From assembly GCA_902766345.1 (NCBI GenBank), contig CACXDK010000369.1:1-8216 (forward strand): DNA of 8,216 nucleotides, given 5' to 3'. Source of the stretch: an uncultured Spirochaetaceae bacterium. GTDB lineage: Bacteria; Spirochaetota; Spirochaetia; Treponematales; Treponemataceae. Positions 5,491 to 8,216 of this stretch are shown piece by piece. Numbering within the stretch: the stretch's first letter is position 1; each line of letters begins with the position of its first letter. The translations under genes and the position numbers were made by a program. The notes below the pieces were generated by a model that was not told the DNA's origin, made no database searches, and saw only the letters and a list, made by a program, of their open reading frames with translations.

Positions 5491-5940
5491 ATTCTCATAT
5501 TTCAAACGTAAGTCGAAGGCTTTTTTAGAACTGCCGTTAAAGCCAAGTTTTTCATAAAACTTATGAGCTTCTGTTCTTGCAATGCCACTTTGTAAAATTG
5601 CCTTGTAGCAATTGTTAGCCCTTGCAACATCAAGGGCTTTTTCTATTACTTTTTTAGCAAGACCTTGTTTTCTGTAGTTTAAATCTGTTACAACATTTTC
5701 TATAAAACAAATTGGCTGACCAAAATTTGTAAGGTTTGGAATTATCAAACAATAACAGGAAGAAACAACTTGACCATTATCTACAGCACCAAAGTATTTT
5801 ATGTTTTTATTATTTTCAATTTCAGCTTTCCAAATATCAATTGATTTCTGCAGAGAAATATCTTTATTTTTTTCATCCAGCTGAGTGTATAATTTTATGA
5901 GAGAGTACAAATCTTCTACTGTCAATTCGCGAATTTCCAT
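5488..5940 (-). CDS. GNAT family N-acetyltransferase
   Basis: Predicted acetyl-CoA-dependent acetyltransferase, 150 aa, full length for the domain. It opens with IRELTVEDL, has the strand 3-4 region YFGAVDNGQVVSSCYCLII (49-67), motif A ENVVTDLNYRKQGLAKKVIE (81-100) with the RKQGLA loop, and motif B EAHKFYEKLGF (124-134). AAGGAA ends 7 nt before the ATG. It has its own near-consensus promoter in the end of thiC and is probably expressed apart from the thiamine genes, though read-through over the 43-nt gap is possible. The substrate is unknown. It sits against a decayed RND pump gene, suggesting rearrangement just downstream. Confidence 0.92.
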   Translation of the reverse strand: MEIRELTVEDLYSLIKLYTQLDEKNKDISLQKSIDIWKAEIENNKNIKYFGAVDNGQVVSSCYCLIIPNLTNFGQPICFIENVVTDLNYRKQGLAKKVIEKALDVARANNCYKAILQSGIARTEAHKFYEKLGFNGSSKKAFDLRLKYEN

Positions 5941-5968
5941 TTACAGATTCCTTTTTTAAGTTTTAAAT

Positions 5969-5997
5969 ATTATAACTTGCAAACTACAGAATATCAA
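5969..5997 (-). promoter_or_regulatory. sigma-70 promoter for the GNAT gene
   Basis: On the minus strand TTGATA (5997-5992) inside the last codons of thiC is followed by 17 bp and TATAAT (5974-5969). That is 11 of 12 consensus bases at ideal spacing. The predicted start near 5961 leaves a leader of about 20 nt with AAGGAA (5953-5948) in the right place. Confidence 0.7.
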
Positions 5998-7303
5998 TCA
6001 TTTCTCCGCTCAGTGCTTTGTTCATACTTCTTACGGCACAGAATTTTCCGCACATGCTGCACGTATCGCTGTGGTCATCTTCTGGTAGTCTTGAATCGCG
6101 AATCTGTTTTGCAGTTTCTGCATCCAAAGCACATTCAAACTGTTTTTCCCAGTCAAGATTCCTACGGGCATCTGCCATCCTATCGTCAATTTCTCGAGCA
6201 TACGGAATGCCTTTTGCAATGTCCGCAGCATGTGCTGCAATTTTTGATGCAATAATTCCCTGTCTAACATCATCAAGATTTGGCAATGCAAGATGCTCAG
6301 CTGGGGTTACATAACACAAAAATGCAGCTCCGTTTGCAGCAGCAACAGCACCACCAATTGCAGCAGTAATGTGATCATAACCAGGAGCAATATCTGTTAC
6401 CAAAGGACCAAGCACATAGAATGGAGCTCCAGAACAGATTGTCTTTTGAACTTCCATATTTGCCGCAATCTGATTTAACGGAACATGTCCAGGACCTTCA
6501 ACCATAACCTGCACATTATGAGCCCAAGCTCTTTTTGTAAGCTCACCAAGTCTGACTAATTCTTCAATCTGACAAACATCAGTTGCATCACTGAGACATC
6601 CTGGTCGGCAAGCATCTCCAAGTGAAATTGTAACATCATGCTTTTCGCAAATTTCAAGAATGTCATCGAAATACTCGTAAAAAGGATTTTCCTGTCCTGT
6701 CATTGTCATCCATGCAAAAACAAGACTTCCGCCCCTGCTGACAATATTCATTTTACGCTTATTATTTTTTATCTGCTCAATTGTTTTACGTGTAATTCCA
6801 CAATGAAGAGTTACAAAATCAACACCATCTTCTGCATGAAGACGCACAACATCAATAAAATCTTTGGCTGTCAAGGTACTTAAATCGCGCTGGTAATGAA
6901 TGACGGAATCGTAAACAGGAACAGTTCCAATCATGACAGGACATTCCTTTACAAGTTTCTGTCTGAACGGCTGAGTATTTCCATGACTGGAAAGATCCAT
7001 GATTGCATCAGCACCCAAGTCCACGGCACTCAATACTTTTTTCATTTCAAGGTCATAATCTTTACAGTCTCGCGAAATGCCAATATTTGCATTAATTTTA
7101 GTACGTAACATGCTACCCACACCTTCAGGTTTTAAGCAGGTATGTTTTTTATTGGCGCAAATAACAACCTTACCCTCAGCAACAAGTTTTCTGAGAGTTT
7201 CTTTGTTCATTTTCTCGCTTTCTGCAACTTTTTCAAGTTCTGGAGTAATAATACCTTTTCTTGCGGCATCCATTTGTGTTGTAAAATTTTTGTTTTCGTT
7301 CAT
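5984..7303 (-). CDS. thiC: phosphomethylpyrimidine synthase ThiC
   Basis: Radical-SAM enzyme that rearranges aminoimidazole ribotide to HMP phosphate, the pyrimidine half of thiamine. It has 439 aa, the short form without the long N-terminal extension of the 590-630 aa enzymes. Seen in order: [15 protein letters not shown] (61-75), [16 protein letters not shown] (95-110), FVTLHCG (163-169), SRGGSL (189-194), [10 protein letters not shown] (227-236), [12 protein letters not shown] (268-279) with metal-ligand His273, APGYDHI (306-312), and the [4Fe-4S] motif near the end, Cys415, Cys418 and Cys422. The cluster motif here is C-X2-C-X3-C, one residue shorter than the common C-X2-C-X4-C. AGGGAG 6 nt before the ATG fixes the start. 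It follows thiD by 24 nt. A benzimidazole synthase paralogue (BzaF type) is possible but unlikely beside thiE and thiD. Confidence 0.95.
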   Translation of the reverse strand: MNENKNFTTQMDAARKGIITPELEKVAESEKMNKETLRKLVAEGKVVICANKKHTCLKPEGVGSMLRTKINANIGISRDCKDYDLEMKKVLSAVDLGADAIMDLSSHGNTQPFRQKLVKECPVMIGTVPVYDSVIHYQRDLSTLTAKDFIDVVRLHAEDGVDFVTLHCGITRKTIEQIKNNKRKMNIVSRGGSLVFAWMTMTGQENPFYEYFDDILEICEKHDVTISLGDACRPGCLSDATDVCQIEELVRLGELTKRAWAHNVQVMVEGPGHVPLNQIAANMEVQKTICSGAPFYVLGPLVTDIAPGYDHITAAIGGAVAAANGAAFLCYVTPAEHLALPNLDDVRQGIIASKIAAHAADIAKGIPYAREIDDRMADARRNLDWEKQFECALDAETAKQIRDSRLPEDDHSDTCSMCGKFCAVRSMNKALSGEMIDIL

Positions 7304-7320
7304 ATTATGCTCCCTATAAT
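7304..7320 (-). promoter_or_regulatory. thiC ribosome-binding site, complementary to the small RNA
   Basis: On the minus strand the bases before AUG read ATTATAGGGAGCATAAT. The Shine-Dalgarno AGGGAG is at 7315-7310. TATAGGGAGCATAAT (7318-7304) is identical to plus-strand 3475-3489, so an RNA made from the minus strand there would pair with it base for base. The site can also fold weakly on itself (ATTAT with ATAAT, Shine-Dalgarno in the loop). Confidence 0.7.
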
Positions 7321-7327
7321 TTTTAAC

Positions 7328-8131
7328 CTACTCAGTTTGTAAATTCCATAAATGATTTAAAGGTCCAGAACCTTTTCCTAAGTCAAGCATTGCTTTTAAT
7401 GCACCGTTGATATATTCCTTTGCACAATGAATTGAATCTTCAAGAGATTTTTCCAAAGCAAGATTGGCACAGATTGCACTTGAAAGAGTGCAACCTGTAC
7501 CATGAGTGTTAGGATTATTTATTTTCTCAGCTTTGAACCATACACCATTCTTTCCATTAAAAAAGAAATCGCAAGAATCAGATGTGCAATGGCCACCTTT
7601 TAAAAGAACATTGCTTCCAGATTGCTCATAAATTTTCAAAGCAGCCTGTTCCATGTCTTTTTTATTGCAAACGTTCAAGCCCGAAAGAACTTCTGCTTCG
7701 GGAATATTTGGAGTAATCAAACTTGCAAGAGGAAAAAGTTTTTTCTGCAAGATAGAGATTGCGTCTGCATTAAGAAGTCTTGAACCGCTTGTAGAAATCA
7801 TAACAGGGTCTAAAACAATATTTTTTGCCTCATAAAATTTCAAACGGTCTGCAATGACTTCTATGATGGACGCAGAACTTGTCATGCCTATTTTTACAGC
7901 ATTGGGGGGTATATCCTTAAAAACTGCATCCATCTGTTTTTGAATAATGTCATCAGACACATTCTGAATGCCGTAGACACCGCAAGTATTCTGTGCCGTT
8001 ACAGCTGTAATAACAGACATGCCGTAAATTCCAAATGCCGAAAAAGTTTTTATATCTGCCTGAATTCCAGCACCTCCGCTGGAATCGCTTCCAGCAATTG
8101 TAAGTGCAGTTTTCACTGAGCCGTTAAGCAT
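7328..8131 (-). CDS. thiD: bifunctional hydroxymethylpyrimidine kinase/HMP-phosphate kinase ThiD
   Basis: Phosphorylates HMP and HMP phosphate to HMP diphosphate, the step between ThiC and ThiE; ribokinase fold, cytoplasmic. It has 267 aa, about the same as the E. coli enzyme. Motifs are LTIAGSDSSGGAGIQADIK (10-28), TAVTAQNT (42-49), VLDPVMISTSG (107-116), ITPNIPEAEVLSG (139-151), LLKGGH (176-181), and NTHGTGCTLSSAI (208-220) with the GTGC anion hole and Cys214. The end, GKGSGPLNHLW, is typical. I choose the ATG at 8131, which overlaps the thiE stop by 8 nt (ATGCTTAA) with a GGTGGGG tract 10 nt upstream; a TTG one codon earlier and a GTG at 8116 are weaker. Expression is coupled to thiE. Confidence 0.95.
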   Translation of the reverse strand: MLNGSVKTALTIAGSDSSGGAGIQADIKTFSAFGIYGMSVITAVTAQNTCGVYGIQNVSDDIIQKQMDAVFKDIPPNAVKIGMTSSASIIEVIADRLKFYEAKNIVLDPVMISTSGSRLLNADAISILQKKLFPLASLITPNIPEAEVLSGLNVCNKKDMEQAALKIYEQSGSNVLLKGGHCTSDSCDFFFNGKNGVWFKAEKINNPNTHGTGCTLSSAICANLALEKSLEDSIHCAKEYINGALKAMLDLGKGSGPLNHLWNLQTE

Positions 8132-8216
8132 CAAGAATATTCCCCACCTTCACACGAAGTTCTTTTGAAGCATTCGTTATGTCCTTCTGGGCAAATATTG
8201 CAGTAATTACCGCAAT
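8124..8216 (-). CDS. thiE: thiamine-phosphate synthase ThiE (C-terminal 30 residues)
   Basis: The frame is open to the window edge and ends IAVITAIFAQKDITNASKEL, RVKVGNILDA, stop. The pattern (G)-IAVITAIFAQKDI matches the last strand and helix of ThiE, the TIM-barrel enzyme that joins HMP diphosphate to the thiazole phosphate; the family usually has a V-S-A-I motif there. Its place directly before thiD supports the call. Only the tail is visible, so catalytic residues cannot be checked. A ThiE fused to another thiamine enzyme upstream cannot be ruled out. Confidence 0.75.
   Translation of the reverse strand: MAVITAIFAQKDITNASKELRVKVGNILDA

Noticed and set aside
7186..7196. CTGAGA-like TPP riboswitch signature on the plus strand
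   Set aside because: It lies inside the thiC coding region on the wrong strand, and no matching second THI-box element is nearby. A real TPP riboswitch would be upstream of thiE or an earlier gene, outside the window.

Overview
The window comes from an AT-rich bacterial chromosome with short gaps, overlapping genes and clear Shine-Dalgarno sites. The gene content (PTS-controlled beta-glucoside use, a short ThiC of the kind I associate with anaerobes, an AzlCD exporter) suggests a low-GC, sugar-fermenting anaerobe. My guess is a gut or rumen Treponema-like spirochaete, with a Firmicute as the alternative. No marker gene in the window settles this.

Layout. Positions 2-3367 (plus strand) hold the downstream part of a beta-glucoside operon: the C-terminal part of a GH1 6-phospho-beta-glucosidase, a Cof-type HAD phosphatase, a LicT/BglG antiterminator with all four regulatory histidines, a stand-alone glucose-family PTS EIIB domain joined to it by TAATG, and a two-domain YjbR/MmcQ-like protein. 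Positions 3368-3665 separate convergent gene blocks and contain no protein gene. They hold a consensus sigma-70 promoter on the minus strand (TTGACA, 17 bp, TATAAT), four 14-bp palindromic repeats at a 22-23 bp period, and a perfect minus-strand intrinsic terminator. Together these look like an undescribed small RNA gene of about 185 nt.

Positions 3666-5095 (minus) are azlC-azlD plus a GNAT acetyltransferase, probably one operon, with a palindrome over the azlC -35 box. Positions 5143-5487 are a gene graveyard: the first 27 codons of one GNAT gene and an internally deleted tail of an RND efflux pump. An intact GNAT gene (5488-5940) has its own near-consensus promoter in the end of thiC. Positions 5984-8216 (minus) are thiE (tail only), thiD and thiC, a thiamine pyrimidine synthesis and coupling operon. 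Its first gene and any TPP riboswitch lie outside the window.

The most interesting link joins two distant places. The predicted small RNA carries a 15-nt perfect complement (17 bp with one G-U pair) to the thiC ribosome-binding site, from just upstream of the Shine-Dalgarno to the base before AUG. The RNA gene was delimited from promoter and terminator alone, so this match is independent support for a trans-acting RNA that could control thiC translation. All functional statements about it are inference from sequence.
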